Positions 8,866 through 18,025 of a stretch of 64,000 nucleotides of DNA are shown piece after piece (position 1 is the first letter of the stretch; each line of letters opens with the position of its first letter). This stretch comes from Frankia casuarinae (GTDB taxonomy: Bacteria; Actinomycetota; Actinomycetes; Frankiales; Frankiaceae): assembly GCF_000013345.1 (NCBI RefSeq), contig NC_007777.1, positions 4,216,001 through 4,280,000 of the forward strand, in the 5' to 3' direction. Made by a program: the position numbers and the translations under genes. The notes beneath the pieces were generated by a model. The model saw only the letters and a program-made list of their open reading frames with translations. It made no database searches and was not told where the DNA came from.

Positions 8866-8887
8866 ACATCGATCGTCGCACGCCGGA

Positions 8888-8909
8888 GCCGCGGCGGTTA
8901 CCCCGCGGC
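8888..8909 (-). terminator. Hairpin between the CxxC gene and pspA
   Basis: GCCGCGG (8888-8894) pairs with CCGCGGC (8903-8909) around an 8-nt loop, five bases past the stop of the CxxC gene and upstream of pspA. There is no T-run. It could be a partial terminator that separates pspA from the upstream gene, or part of the pspA leader. Confidence 0.45.
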
Positions 8910-8913
8910 GGAC

Positions 8914-9108
8914 TCAGACGGGCGGCTGCAGCGCCGTGCGGCCGCGTCCCGCGCAGACCAGACACGTCCGGCAGGCCGGCACAAAGCCGCCGCGCATGGT
9001 GGCGAAGACCACCAGCAGCTCGCCCAATCCGTTGCAGCTCTTGCACACCTGGACCAGCCGGCACTCCGACCAGCCGTCGTCGTCCTCCGGCCACGCGGGG
9101 GTATTCAC
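8914..9108 (-). CDS. Small zinc-ribbon (CxxC) protein
   Basis: A 64-residue protein starting at GTG 9108 behind a purine-rich 'aaagaag'. It holds two CxxC/CxxCxGxG knuckles: 'CKSCNGLGE' at about residues 26-34 and 'CRTCLVCAGRG' at about 47-57. This is the DnaJ zinc-finger style, so one structural zinc or a redox role is likely. The acidic start 'VNTPAWPEDDDGWSE' is typical of small actinobacterial proteins of this kind. It lies between dps and pspA on the same strand, which suggests a stress-related role, but no function is known to me. A longer reading up to 9297 overlaps dps and looks non-coding. Confidence 0.65.
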   Translation of the reverse strand: MNTPAWPEDDDGWSECRLVQVCKSCNGLGELLVVFATMRGGFVPACRTCLVCAGRGRTALQPPV

Positions 9109-9293
9109 GTGATCTTCTTTCCCTGCGGGCCATGCCCGGGAGTCCGCCCGGGAACGACGATCGGCACCAACCTGCGCCACGAGAACTATCTCGGGATAGT
9201 CGCGGAGGGGTCCGCCACCCGCCACCCGCCACCAGACAACCCTTTTCGGGGGAGGGCCCTTTCGGGGAGGGCAAACCGCCACCGGCGCGGGAC

Positions 9294-9761
9294 TCACACC
9301 ATCGCCTGGAACATCCAGTGCTGCTCCTCCAGGTCGTGGACGATCTCGATGATCAGGTTCTGGGTGACCGGGTCGGCCTTCTCGGTCGCGTCCATGCGGG
9401 TACGCATCCTCGTGACCACCCCGGCGAGGACCTCGGTTGTCTGCCGGATCACCTTCTCATCCGGGATGTACCCCACCTCCACTCCCGGCAGGTGGGTGCT
9501 TCGGGCGACCGTCGAGGACTGACCGTCCGGGTTGACCCCGATCGCGACGGCACGTTCGGCGGTGGCGTCCGCGTAACGACGCGCCAGATCGACAACCTCG
9601 TCGAGTTGGCGATGCACACTACGGAAGGTGCGCCCGGTGACGTTCCAGTGCAGCTGCTTGGCGGACAGGGACAGGTCGATCAGGTCGATCAACGTGCCCT
9701 GGAGGGCCTCACCGGTGACACTTCGTGCCCCGTCGGACAGCGGGCTGCGGATGGCACTCAT
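9294..9761 (-). CDS. dps: Dps-family DNA-binding ferritin-like protein
   Basis: A 155-residue Dps: a dodecameric mini-ferritin that oxidises ferrous iron with peroxide and protects DNA. The ferroxidase-site segment 'LSAKQLHWNVTGRTFRSVHRQLDEVVDLARRYAD' carries the expected His, His and Asp/Glu ligands at the dimer interface. The C-terminal helix 'NLIIEIVHDLEEQHWMFQAMV' is also typical. Length is normal for the family. It sits between clgR and the CxxC-pspA-pspM genes on the same strand, an unusual addition to the mycobacterial-type clgR-psp locus, and points to combined envelope and oxidative stress protection. Confidence 0.92.
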   Translation of the reverse strand: MSAIRSPLSDGARSVTGEALQGTLIDLIDLSLSAKQLHWNVTGRTFRSVHRQLDEVVDLARRYADATAERAVAIGVNPDGQSSTVARSTHLPGVEVGYIPDEKVIRQTTEVLAGVVTRMRTRMDATEKADPVTQNLIIEIVHDLEEQHWMFQAMV

Positions 9762-9837
9762 ACTCGACCTCTCTCACGCCGGAGACATCTGCTCCCTGCG
9801 GCGTGCCCCGTGAAGAGATCCGTATGCGACCAGAACA

Positions 9838-9905
9838 CCCGACGTCCAGAACGCCCCGACGTCCAGCACAGCCCGACGTCCAGCACAGCCCGACATCGCG
9901 AACGA
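9838..9905. repeat. 17-bp tandem repeat in the dps-clgR intergenic region
   Basis: Four units of 17 bp: two exact copies of 'cccgacgtccagcacag' (9855-9871, 9872-9888) flanked by variants at 9838-9854 and 9889-9905. More degenerate copies may extend to about 9960. It lies in the 273-bp gap upstream of dps. No protein-coding role is seen. Confidence 0.8.
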
Positions 9906-10034
9906 GACACACATCGAGACCTACCTCATCGGGACCTACATCACGAACGGAGCGCACGTCATGAACGGAGCAGACCCCGAACGTGAACGGGACAGCCGAC
10001 GTGGCAGGACACCGGAAGACGCCGGACGCGCAAC

Positions 10035-10346
10035 TCAGGCCGCCCGGTCGACGACCGCGGCGCGGGCGGGAACCACCACGGTGGGCGCGCCGACCCGCGC
10101 GGCGACCGCCAGTTCGGCGAGTTCGAGATCCTCACTCACCTCGCGCAGCAGGTCCGCGAGCCGTACTCCCAGTGCGTCACAGATGGCGGCGAGCAACTCG
10201 GAGCTGGCCTCCTTCTGCCCACGCTCGACTTCCGAGAGGTAGCCGAGCGACACCCGTGCCGCCGACGACACCTCCCGAAGCGTGCGGTGCTGATCCTGAC
10301 GGCGGCGGCGCAACGCCTCGCCGAGCATGCGTCGGAGCAGGACCAT
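10035..10346 (-). CDS. clgR: ClgR-like helix-turn-helix regulator
   Basis: A 103-residue XRE-type regulator. The HTH at residues about 8-65 ('[38 protein letters not shown]') matches ClgR, the actinobacterial activator of clp protease, psp and some repair genes. The C-terminal tail '[14 protein letters not shown]' ends in two Ala, as is usual for ClgR proteins, which are themselves Clp substrates. It lies directly downstream of cinA-pgsA-rimO and upstream of dps-pspA-pspM, the same neighbourhood as in mycobacteria. It probably controls the psp genes. Confidence 0.88.
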   Translation of the reverse strand: MVLLRRMLGEALRRRRQDQHRTLREVSSAARVSLGYLSEVERGQKEASSELLAAICDALGVRLADLLREVSEDLELAELAVAARVGAPTVVVPARAAVVDRAA

Positions 10347-10467
10347 CGAGCCTCCTCCTTCGTCCGCGGGATGCGTTCACCGTATACCCACCGCCGCGAC
10401 CATCGGGCCCTCGTTGACGGGACTGTAACTGTGTAAGCACCTCAGATCCGGTGATTGGTCTCGCGCA

Positions 10468-11769
10468 TCAGGGTGCGCCGTCTCCGGTTGTGGTCATCTC
10501 GCTGTTCGGCAGCCCGGCGAGCATCCGACGCACCAGGTCCAGCGCGGACACCACCGCGTAGGTGCGGATGCGCGGCCGGTCCCCGGGCAGCCGTACCGAC
10601 CGGGTGACGGTGCCGTCCGGTCCGGCCAGGCCGATATGCAGCGTTCCGACCGGTTTGTCCTCCTGCGGCTGCGGGCCCGCGACTCCCGTGGTGGCCAACC
10701 CGTAGGTGGCGCCCAGCCGGGACCGGACCCCCGCCGCCATCGCGGCGGCCGTCCTCGACGACACCGCGCCCTCGGCGGCCAACAGCCCCTCGTCGACACC
10801 GAGCGCCGACGCCTTGACCTCCGTGGCGTAGGAGACGATGCCGCCACGGAACGCGGCGCTCGCACCGGGGACGTCGGTCAGCCGCCCGGCGAGCAGCCCC
10901 CCGGTGATGGACTCCGCGACGGCCAGCGTCGCCGACCGCTGGACGAGCAGCCCCAGGACCACGCCTTCGAGGGAGTCGTCCGCACCGCCGTACACCCCGG
11001 CGCCCAGTGCGGTCCGGGCCGCGGTCTCCACCGGTGCGATCAGCATCTCGGCCTCGGCCCGATCCCGGGCCCGGGCCGTGATACGCACCCGGGTCTGGCC
11101 ACCGCTGGCCAGGAACGCGATGCGCGGATTGCCGATCCGGGCAAGCCGGTCGACCTCGTCCGCGAGGGCCTCGGCGACGGCCGACTCCCACATGCCCGCC
11201 GTGCGCAGCACCCGGTGGACGACCACCGCGGGCTGCCCGGCCCGGCGCAGGATGTCGGGCAGCACGCTGGCGGTGAACATGCCGTTCATCTCGAACGGCA
11301 CACCGGGCATCGCGTAGACGACGCCAGTCCCGATCTCCATCCGTATCCCCGGGGCTGTTCCGGTGCCGTTCGGCAGCGGTTGTGCCCCCTCGGGCAGGTC
11401 CGCCTGCCGGTAGTTCATCTGGGGCACGCGCCGGCCACCGTCACCGCGGCCCATGTCCCGGAACCGTCGCCGCAGCATCGACTCCAGGAAGTCGTCCCGG
11501 CGCAGGCCGACGCCGGCCGCGGCGGCGATGCCCTCGCGGGTCAGGTCGTCCTGGGTGGGACCGAGCCCTCCGGTCATGATGACGACGTCAGCCCGGTCCA
11601 GTGCCACCCGGATCGCCGTGGCGATCATGTCGATGTCGTCACCGACGACCGTTGACGTCGTGACGGTCACTCCGACGTCGGCCAGCTGCCGACCCAACCA
11701 GGCCGCGTTGCCGTTGACGATGTCGCCGTAGAGAAGTTCGTCCCCCACCGCCAGCAGCTCAGCGCGCAT
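10468..11769 (-). CDS. cinA: CinA-family competence/damage-inducible protein, nicotinamide-nucleotide amidase type
   Basis: A 433-residue protein with the two usual parts. The N-terminal MoaB/MogA-like COG1058 domain (residues 1-170: '[25 protein letters not shown]', 'MTGGLGPTQDDLTREGIA') is an ADP-ribose-type pyrophosphatase in characterised members. The C-terminal CinA amidase domain (residues about 265-420: 'LAVAESITGGLLAGRLTDVPGAS', 'GVDEGLLAAEGAVSS', 'TGVAGPQP') converts NMN to NaMN. The ATG at 11769 was chosen because a GGAGGGG site precedes it; a longer reading to 11913 covers pgsA. Its start overlaps the pgsA stop by 11 bp, so it is translated from the rimO-pgsA-cinA message. Confidence 0.92.
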   Translation of the reverse strand: MRAELLAVGDELLYGDIVNGNAAWLGRQLADVGVTVTTSTVVGDDIDMIATAIRVALDRADVVIMTGGLGPTQDDLTREGIAAAAGVGLRRDDFLESMLRRRFRDMGRGDGGRRVPQMNYRQADLPEGAQPLPNGTGTAPGIRMEIGTGVVYAMPGVPFEMNGMFTASVLPDILRRAGQPAVVVHRVLRTAGMWESAVAEALADEVDRLARIGNPRIAFLASGGQTRVRITARARDRAEAEMLIAPVETAARTALGAGVYGGADDSLEGVVLGLLVQRSATLAVAESITGGLLAGRLTDVPGASAAFRGGIVSYATEVKASALGVDEGLLAAEGAVSSRTAAAMAAGVRSRLGATYGLATTGVAGPQPQEDKPVGTLHIGLAGPDGTVTRSVRLPGDRPRIRTYAVVSALDLVRRMLAGLPNSEMTTTGDGAP

Positions 11770-12568
11770 CGGTCCGCCCCTCCGTCTTCCTGATGGTCGG
11801 TCCGGCCGCCGTCGACGGGTCGGACCCGGCCGGCCCCGCCATCCGGTGGCGCACCGAGGGGCCGGTGCCGGGCGAGAGGCCGGTGGATGGTGCGCCCCTC
11901 GGCGGGGTGACACCGCCGGAATCCCGCGAGGCCCGCCGCCGCAGCGTGAGAGCTCGACAGACGTAATCGATCCCGGTGACCATGGCGACCACCACGCCGG
12001 CCGCGAGAATCACGGCCCGGCTCGTGGCGGCAACGCCCGCCAGCGGAAGCACGTAGAGACCGATCGCGACGTTCAGCAGCAGGGTCTTGGCCTTGCCCCC
12101 ACGGCTCGCCGCGATCACCCCGAAGCGGATCACCCACAAGCGCAGGAGGGTGACACCGACCTCCCGCAGGAGGATCAGTGCGGTGACCGGCCAGGGCAGC
12201 TCGCCGAGCACGGACAGCGAGATCAACGCGGCACCGGTCAGCGCCTTGTCGGCGATCGGATCGACCAGGATGCCGAAGTCGGTGACGAGGTGCCAGCGGC
12301 GGGCGATGGAGCCGTCGATCTGGTCGGTCATCGCGGCCACCGCATAGGCGCCGAAGGCGGCGTACCGCCAGGTGTGACCGTCGGGCCCGGCGAACAGGAA
12401 GACCACGAAGACCGGCACCAACACCAGCCGCGTGATCGTCAGCAGGTTGGCGACGTTGACCACCGGGGCCGCGGGGACCACCGGGGCAGAAACGGGCTCC
12501 GCGGGGAGCGGCGACGGCCCTTCGCCGCGCTCCCCCTGGCGTCGGCGCCCGACGCCGTCACGTCCCAT
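11759..12568 (-). CDS. pgsA: CDP-diacylglycerol-glycerol-3-phosphate 3-phosphatidyltransferase
   Basis: PgsA makes phosphatidylglycerol phosphate in the membrane. The CDP-alcohol phosphatidyltransferase motif is complete: '[18 protein letters not shown]' followed by 'ILVDPIADK', giving the D-G-x2-A-R-x8-G-x3-D-x3-D pattern. Several transmembrane helices follow. The catalytic core runs from about residue 35 to 210. The N-terminal 30 and C-terminal 55 residues are low-complexity extensions. The gene overlaps rimO at its start and cinA at its end. Other CDP-alcohol transferases of the family share the motif, so the precise substrate is assigned from the conserved rimO-pgsA-cinA order. Confidence 0.9.
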   Translation of the reverse strand: MGRDGVGRRRQGERGEGPSPLPAEPVSAPVVPAAPVVNVANLLTITRLVLVPVFVVFLFAGPDGHTWRYAAFGAYAVAAMTDQIDGSIARRWHLVTDFGILVDPIADKALTGAALISLSVLGELPWPVTALILLREVGVTLLRLWVIRFGVIAASRGGKAKTLLLNVAIGLYVLPLAGVAATSRAVILAAGVVVAMVTGIDYVCRALTLRRRASRDSGGVTPPRGAPSTGLSPGTGPSVRHRMAGPAGSDPSTAAGPTIRKTEGRTDAR

Positions 12569-14129
12569 CCGCGACGCCCCGGCCCACGAGGGCCGCCGCC
12601 CGGTCCGGCGTCGGCCGCGCGACCGCAGCCGTGGGACGGGCCCGATCGAGCACCGCGATGAACTCCGCGATCAGATCGACACCCTCGGTGGCGACCACCC
12701 GGGCCTCGACGAGATCCCCCACCCCGACGAGATCCCCCACCCCGAGGCGCTCCGGCCCGTCATCCGCCGCGCCGCCCGGGGACAGTCGCACGACGCACCC
12801 GCCGTCGACCTCCGCCTGCTGGTGGGCGGCGCAGCCGGTGGCCAGACCACCGGCGACCTCCTCCACCAGGACCTGTACCCGGGAGCCGATCCGCGCGTCC
12901 GCCCGGGCGGCGGTCAGCTGCTCGACGAGGTCGGTGACGCGTACCCGGCGGCGCTCGATCAGCTCATCGGGGATCTTGTCTGTCAGCCCGGCGGCCTCGG
13001 TACCCTCCTCGTCGGAGTAGCCGAACACGCCGACGGCGTCGAGCTCGGCGGCCTCGAGGAACTCCGCGAGGATGTCGACATCCTCGGGGGTCTCCCCCGG
13101 GAACCCGACGATGACGTTGGATCGCGCCCCCAGCTCGGGCGCCAGCGCGCGGGCGCGGGCGAGCAGGTCGAGGAAGTGCCCACTGCCACCGAAGCGGCGC
13201 ATCCGGCGCAGCACCGGCGGGCTCGCGTGCTGGAAGGACAGATCGAGATAGGGCGCGAGGCCCGGAGTGGTCAGCAGCACCTCGAGCAGCGACGGACGCA
13301 TCTCGGCGGGCTGCAGGTAGACCGTGCGCACCCGGACGATGCCCGACACCGCCGCGAGTTGCGGCAGCAGCTTCTCCAGCGCGCGCAGATCCCCGAGGTC
13401 CTTGCCGTAGGAGGTGGAGTTCTCGCTGACCAGGACCAGCTCGCGGGCACCCTGACCGGCCAGCCATTCGGCCTCGGCGAGCACGTCGTCGGGTGACCGC
13501 GAGACGTGGGAGCCGCGGAACGACGGGATCGCGCAGAAGGCGCAGCGCCGGTCACACCCGCTGGAGATCTTCAGGACGGCGACCGGCCCGGCCGTCAACC
13601 GCCGGCGCAGCGGAACGGCTCCGGTGGACACCGCGGCCGGCGGGAGAGCGGGGGCGGCCCGGTCCACCGGGGTGATCGGCAGCATCGTCCGCCGGTCACG
13701 CGGGGAGTGCGCGGGCACCGGGGTACCGGCCAGCACGGCCGCGAGGTGCGTGGCGATGTTCGGATAGGCATCGAATCCGAGGACCGCGTCCGCCTCGGGC
13801 AGGCTCTCGGCGAGCTCGGTTCCGTAACGCTCGGCCAGGCAGCCCACGGCCACCACCGCGCGCGGACCCGGGCCGGCGCCGTCCGCGGGACCGGACGGAC
13901 CGCCACCGGCCCGCAGGCCGTCCGCCGCAAGCAGAGCGTCGATGGAGTCCTTCTTCGCCGCGTCGACGAATCCGCAGGTGTTGACGAGCACGGCGTCGGC
14001 GTCGGCGGCGTCGGAGACGAGCTCCCACCCGTCCGCGCCGAGCCGGGCGGCCAGCTCCTCCGAATCCACCTCGTTCCGGGAACAACCGAGCGTGATCAGA
14101 GCTACCCGGCGATGGAGGCGTGTGGACAC
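12558..14129 (-). CDS. rimO: Ribosomal protein S12 methylthiotransferase RimO
   Basis: A radical-SAM enzyme that methylthiolates an Asp of ribosomal protein S12. The N-terminal UPF0004 domain has the three Fe-S cysteines ('[13 protein letters not shown]', 'VNTCGFVD', and a third in 'VGCLAERYG'). The radical-SAM motif C-x3-C-x2-C is seen as 'CDRRCAFC', with '[22 protein letters not shown]' after it. A C-terminal TRAM domain closes the protein. At 523 residues it is longer than typical RimO (about 440-490), partly because of a Gly/Val hexapeptide repeat within the C-terminal part and a Gly/Ala-rich insertion near residue 75. It overlaps pgsA by 11 bp. Confidence 0.94.
   Translation of the reverse strand: MSTRLHRRVALITLGCSRNEVDSEELAARLGADGWELVSDAADADAVLVNTCGFVDAAKKDSIDALLAADGLRAGGGPSGPADGAGPGPRAVVAVGCLAERYGTELAESLPEADAVLGFDAYPNIATHLAAVLAGTPVPAHSPRDRRTMLPITPVDRAAPALPPAAVSTGAVPLRRRLTAGPVAVLKISSGCDRRCAFCAIPSFRGSHVSRSPDDVLAEAEWLAGQGARELVLVSENSTSYGKDLGDLRALEKLLPQLAAVSGIVRVRTVYLQPAEMRPSLLEVLLTTPGLAPYLDLSFQHASPPVLRRMRRFGGSGHFLDLLARARALAPELGARSNVIVGFPGETPEDVDILAEFLEAAELDAVGVFGYSDEEGTEAAGLTDKIPDELIERRRVRVTDLVEQLTAARADARIGSRVQVLVEEVAGGLATGCAAHQQAEVDGGCVVRLSPGGAADDGPERLGVGDLVGVGDLVEARVVATEGVDLIAEFIAVLDRARPTAAVARPTPDRAAALVGRGVADGT
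12705..12746 (-). repeat. 18-bp in-frame repeat in rimO
   Basis: Unit 'accccgacgagatccccc' at 12721-12738, preceded and followed by near-complete copies (12705-12720, 12739-12746). It encodes repeated GVGDLV hexapeptides within the TRAM-domain region. Confidence 0.85.
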
Positions 14130-14133
14130 CAGG

Positions 14134-15003
14134 TCAGGCTACCGGGACCGGCGCGGGCGGTGGCGCGGCCACGAGACCGCTACGCTGTTCGTCGCCGACC
14201 TCGCAGGCGCCGGAGGCTGCGGCGCTCACCCGGATCGTCACGACCTGCCCGAGCCCGCCCGGCGCCCCGAGGCTCCTGCCGTTGCACGACACATCGACCG
14301 CACCGGCATTGCCCACCCTGATGTGCAGGGCCCCCGACGCCGTCACCGTCCGGCTGTCGCCGGACTGCAGGAGCTGGGAGAGCAGGACATGCTCGGCGTC
14401 GTCGCGCACCTCCAGCCAGCTCTGCGCGTCGCGTACCGTCAGGACGACGTTCACCCCTGTCGGCGCGGGCGTGGTCACGCTGGGAGCGGCCGGGCTCGTC
14501 GAGACCGGCGGGACGCTCACGGTCGGAGTGAGCCCCACGGCCCCGCCCGGCCCCGGCGCGGCCCTGTCGTCCGAGGAACCGGAGGAACCTGGCAGCAGCA
14601 ACGCGAGAGCCACGATGACGCACACCACGACCAGCGAAACGATCATTGCCGGACCCCACCGGAACCCGCCGCGCCGCCGGCGGGACCCCCCGCGCAGCGG
14701 ATCGAACTCGGCCGAGGGGATAATCATCAATGGGCCGGTGTGGTGCTCGTGCGAGGCGTCGTAAGCCGCCAGCACCCGCCCGGGATCGAGCCCGAGGGTG
14801 GTGGCGATGCTGCGCAGATGCCCGCGGGCATACACCGTGCCGCCGCACTGCGAGAAGTCGTCCCGCTCGATCTGATCGATCAGACCCGCCCTGACCCGGG
14901 TGCGCTCGCTGACCTGGGAGACCGTGAGACCGCGGTCACGCCGCGCCGCGGCCAGGATGGACCCGACGCTGTCCCGCGGCTGCGGATCGTCCGCGGACTG
15001 CAT
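14134..15003 (-). CDS. RodZ-like helix-turn-helix membrane protein (DUF4115)
   Basis: A 289-residue bitopic protein. A HTH_25 domain occupies residues about 12-85 ('[37 protein letters not shown]', then '[21 protein letters not shown]'). A basic linker (GGSRRRRGG) and one transmembrane helix ('[19 protein letters not shown]', about 118-138) follow, then a Pro/Ser/Thr-rich extracytoplasmic linker. A DUF4115 domain ends the protein ('[22 protein letters not shown]...[21 protein letters not shown]'). This is the RodZ architecture; in rods RodZ couples MreB to cell-wall synthesis. In filamentous actinobacteria the role is less clear. It lies between ftsK and rimO, the usual position of this family in actinobacteria. 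Confidence 0.85.
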   Translation of the reverse strand: MQSADDPQPRDSVGSILAAARRDRGLTVSQVSERTRVRAGLIDQIERDDFSQCGGTVYARGHLRSIATTLGLDPGRVLAAYDASHEHHTGPLMIIPSAEFDPLRGGSRRRRGGFRWGPAMIVSLVVVCVIVALALLLPGSSGSSDDRAAPGPGGAVGLTPTVSVPPVSTSPAAPSVTTPAPTGVNVVLTVRDAQSWLEVRDDAEHVLLSQLLQSGDSRTVTASGALHIRVGNAGAVDVSCNGRSLGAPGGLGQVVTIRVSAAASGACEVGDEQRSGLVAAPPPAPVPVA

Positions 15004-15109
15004 GAGCGAACCTCCGCAACCGTCTTTTCCGCCTACCGTGGGCGCGAGGCCTTCAGTTTACGGTGCGTCCCCCGGCGCTGAAAGCGGGGACATTCCACCG
15101 GAGGCTTCC

Positions 15110-17974
15110 TCATCCGTTACGCAGGGTTGTGAGCAAACCCTCCAACTCGTCCGGCATGACCAGCACGTCACGCGCCTTCGATCCCTCACTTGCGCCGACG
15201 ATGCCCCGGCTCTCCATCAGGTCCATCAGCCGCCCGGCCTTCGCGAACCCGACCCGCAGCTTGCGCTGCAACATCGAGGTGGAGCCGAACTGCGTGCTCA
15301 CCACGAGCTCGACGGCCTGCAGGAAGAGCTGCAGATCGTCTCCGATCTCCTCGTCGATCTCCTTCCTGGCCTCGCCGCCGGCGTCGAACACGTCCTCCCG
15401 GAACGCCGCCGGCGCCTGTTCCTTCGTGTGGTCGACGATGGCCGCGATCTCGTCCTCGGAAACGAAGGCACCCTGGATACGGGCGGGTTTACCCGCTCCC
15501 ATCGGCAGGAAGAGCGCGTCCCCCAGGCCGACGAGCTTCTCCGCGCCGGCCTGGTCGAGGATCGTCCGGCTGTCCGCCAACGACGCCGTCGCGAAGGCGA
15601 GCCGGGACGGCACGTTCGCCTTGATCAGACCGGTCACCACGTCGACGGAGGGCCGCTGGGTGGCGAGCACCAGGTGGATGCCCACCGCCCGGGCCATGGC
15701 GGTGATCCGGCAGATGGCGTCCTCGACGTCGCGCGGCGCCACCATCATCAGGTCGGCGAGCTCGTCGACGATGGCCAGGATGTAGGGGTAGGGCACGTAG
15801 ACACGTTCGGATCCCGGCGGGGCGGCGATCTCGCCGTTGCGCACTTTGCGGTTGAAGTCGTCGACGTGACGCACCCCGCACGCGGCCAGGTCCTCGTACC
15901 GGTTCTCCATCTCCTTCACGACCCATTGCAGCGCATCGGCCGCCTTTTTGGGATTCGTGATGATCGGCGTGATCAGATGGGGAATACCCTGATAGTTCGT
16001 CAGCTCGACCCGCTTGGGGTCCACCAGCACCATGCGCACCTGGTCAGGGGTGGCCCGGGCCAGCACCGAGGTGATGAGGGTGTTGATACACGTCGACTTG
16101 CCGGCTCCGGTCGCCCCGGCGATGAGGATGTGCGGCATCTTGGCCAGGTTGGCGAGCACGTAGCCGCCCTCGATGTCCTTGCCGAGACCGACAACCAGCG
16201 GATGCGGGTTACCGATCGCCTCCCCGCTGCGCAGGACGTCGCCGAGCGACACCAACTCCCGGTCGGTGTTGGGAATCTCGATACCGACCGCGCTCTTGCC
16301 CGGGATCGGACTGATGATCCGCACGTCCGGGCTCTTCACCGCGTACGCGATGTTCTTCGTGAGCTGGATGATCCGCTCGACCTTGACCGCGGCACCGAGC
16401 TCGACCTCGTAGCGGGTCACCGTCGGTCCCCGGGTGAAGCCGGTGACCTGGGCGTCCACTTTGAACTGGGCGAACACGTCGGTCAGCGAGGCAATCACCC
16501 CGTCGGTCGCGGCCGAGCGGACCTTGGGCGGCGTACCGGAACGCAGCAGGGTCGGCGACGGCAGCCGGTAGTCACCGTCGGTCGGGGGGACCAGATGCTC
16601 GATCTCGCCGCCGAAGTCCGCGGAACCCGGACCGGGGACGCCGGTCGCGGTGTCCGCCGCACCCGCGGTCACCCGGGCTGTCCGGGCCCGGGCCCTGCGC
16701 TGCGACCCGGGCGGTGCGGCCCCCGCTACCGGTTCCCCGCCACCGGCGGCCGCACCGCCCGGGTCGGGGGCCGTGGTCACGTAGCCGGTGTCCGCCTCCG
16801 GGCCGGCGAGCTCGCCGAACAGGTCGAGGGCGAGATCCCCGGCGGGCGGCCCGGCGGGCGGCCCGGCGGCATCGGCGGCATCGGCGGCATCGGCGGCATC
16901 GCCATCACCCGGGGACGTTCCCCCAGGCGGGGTCGCCCGACCACCACGCCGACGCCGACCCCTACCCGCCCCGGCCGCCCCGGCTGCGAGCAGGCCGTCG
17001 GACAGCTCCGAATCGTCCTCGGGGTCGTCGCGGAAGTCCGCGTCCGCGTCGTACTCGCCGGCATCCCGGGCGGGACCGCGCACCCCGATGGTGAGCCGAT
17101 CAACGAGTTCACCGAGCCGCTCGGGCACCTGGCGGACAGGGGTCGCCGTGATGACGAGAACGCCGAAGAACGTCAGCAGCAGCAACAGCGGAACGGCGAC
17201 GTACGGCGTCACCGCGCTCGCCAGCGGGAGGCCACCGAGCAGCCCGACGACGCCACCGGCCGCCCGCATCCGGGCGACGCCGTCCGAGAAGTCGGGCAGG
17301 CCACGGGCGATGTGCACCATGCCGAGCAGACCGACGGCGACCGCCGTCCACCCGATCACCACCCGGCCCCGGCTATCCGGATCGGTCGGGGACCGGACCA
17401 GCCGCCACGCGGCGCCCAGGCCGAACAGCGGCAGTACCCAGGCGCCGGCGCCGACCAGCAGCTCCAGGATCGCGGCCACATACCTCCCCAGCGGCCCGGC
17501 GGCGGAGAACCACACCGAGGCGCCGGCCAGGATCGCCCCGCCGAACGCGGTCAGGCCGAGCCCGTCACGCCGGTGCCCTGGATCGATGTGCAGCTCACGG
17601 GCGCCCCGACCGGCCCGGCGCAGCACGGTGCCCAGCGCCGTCGCCGCGCCCATCCACAGCCGGTAGACGCTCTTGACGACTGTCTGGCCGATCAGCAGCG
17701 ACAGCGGGGGGCGACTCGCCCGCGCCGGTGGACGGGCCGGTGTCCTACCGCGGCCGGCCGCGCGGGAGCTGCCCGACCGGCCAGAGCCGCCCGACCGGCC
17801 AGCCGCCGTCGATGCGCGTGCCTTGCCGCCCTGACCGCCGCCTCGCGAGGTACCTTCACCCCGCGAGGTGCCTTGACGCCCACCACCGCCCCTCGGCCGG
17901 GACGTGGCCGTCTCCGTCTGCGCACGCGTCCGCGCGCCACTGGTCCGTGTGGCCACCGTCGAAACGGTACACAC
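15110..17974 (-). CDS. ftsK: DNA translocase FtsK/SpoIIIE
   Basis: A 954-residue septal DNA pump. After a low-complexity Arg/Gly/Ser N-terminus (about 75 residues), four hydrophobic segments lie between residues about 90 and 310. An acidic/Ala-rich linker follows, containing a 9-bp repeat (AAD triplets, near 16865-16905). The motor has Walker A 'GATGAGKST' at about residue 620, Walker B-like '[14 protein letters not shown]' and '[20 protein letters not shown]'. The last about 70 residues are the gamma winged-helix domain that reads polar DNA motifs ('[39 protein letters not shown]'). The GTG at 17974 is the longest start; others lie within the first 30 codons. It is downstream of rnj, transcribed the same way. 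Confidence 0.95.
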   Translation of the reverse strand: MCTVSTVATRTSGARTRAQTETATSRPRGGGGRQGTSRGEGTSRGGGQGGKARASTAAGRSGGSGRSGSSRAAGRGRTPARPPARASRPPLSLLIGQTVVKSVYRLWMGAATALGTVLRRAGRGARELHIDPGHRRDGLGLTAFGGAILAGASVWFSAAGPLGRYVAAILELLVGAGAWVLPLFGLGAAWRLVRSPTDPDSRGRVVIGWTAVAVGLLGMVHIARGLPDFSDGVARMRAAGGVVGLLGGLPLASAVTPYVAVPLLLLLTFFGVLVITATPVRQVPERLGELVDRLTIGVRGPARDAGEYDADADFRDDPEDDSELSDGLLAAGAAGAGRGRRRRGGRATPPGGTSPGDGDAADAADAADAAGPPAGPPAGDLALDLFGELAGPEADTGYVTTAPDPGGAAAGGGEPVAGAAPPGSQRRARARTARVTAGAADTATGVPGPGSADFGGEIEHLVPPTDGDYRLPSPTLLRSGTPPKVRSAATDGVIASLTDVFAQFKVDAQVTGFTRGPTVTRYEVELGAAVKVERIIQLTKNIAYAVKSPDVRIISPIPGKSAVGIEIPNTDRELVSLGDVLRSGEAIGNPHPLVVGLGKDIEGGYVLANLAKMPHILIAGATGAGKSTCINTLITSVLARATPDQVRMVLVDPKRVELTNYQGIPHLITPIITNPKKAADALQWVVKEMENRYEDLAACGVRHVDDFNRKVRNGEIAAPPGSERVYVPYPYILAIVDELADLMMVAPRDVEDAICRITAMARAVGIHLVLATQRPSVDVVTGLIKANVPSRLAFATASLADSRTILDQAGAEKLVGLGDALFLPMGAGKPARIQGAFVSEDEIAAIVDHTKEQAPAAFREDVFDAGGEARKEIDEEIGDDLQLFLQAVELVVSTQFGSTSMLQRKLRVGFAKAGRLMDLMESRGIVGASEGSKARDVLVMPDELEGLLTTLRNG

Positions 17975-18025
17975 GAGCGTGCCCGAGTACTGGCAACCCC
18001 GACGAACCGGGCGCGCCGCAACGCC

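Noticed and set aside
7342-9522. A 726-codon plus-strand open frame
   Set aside because: Antisense to pspM, pspA and dps; no family motif and composition typical of a shadow frame.
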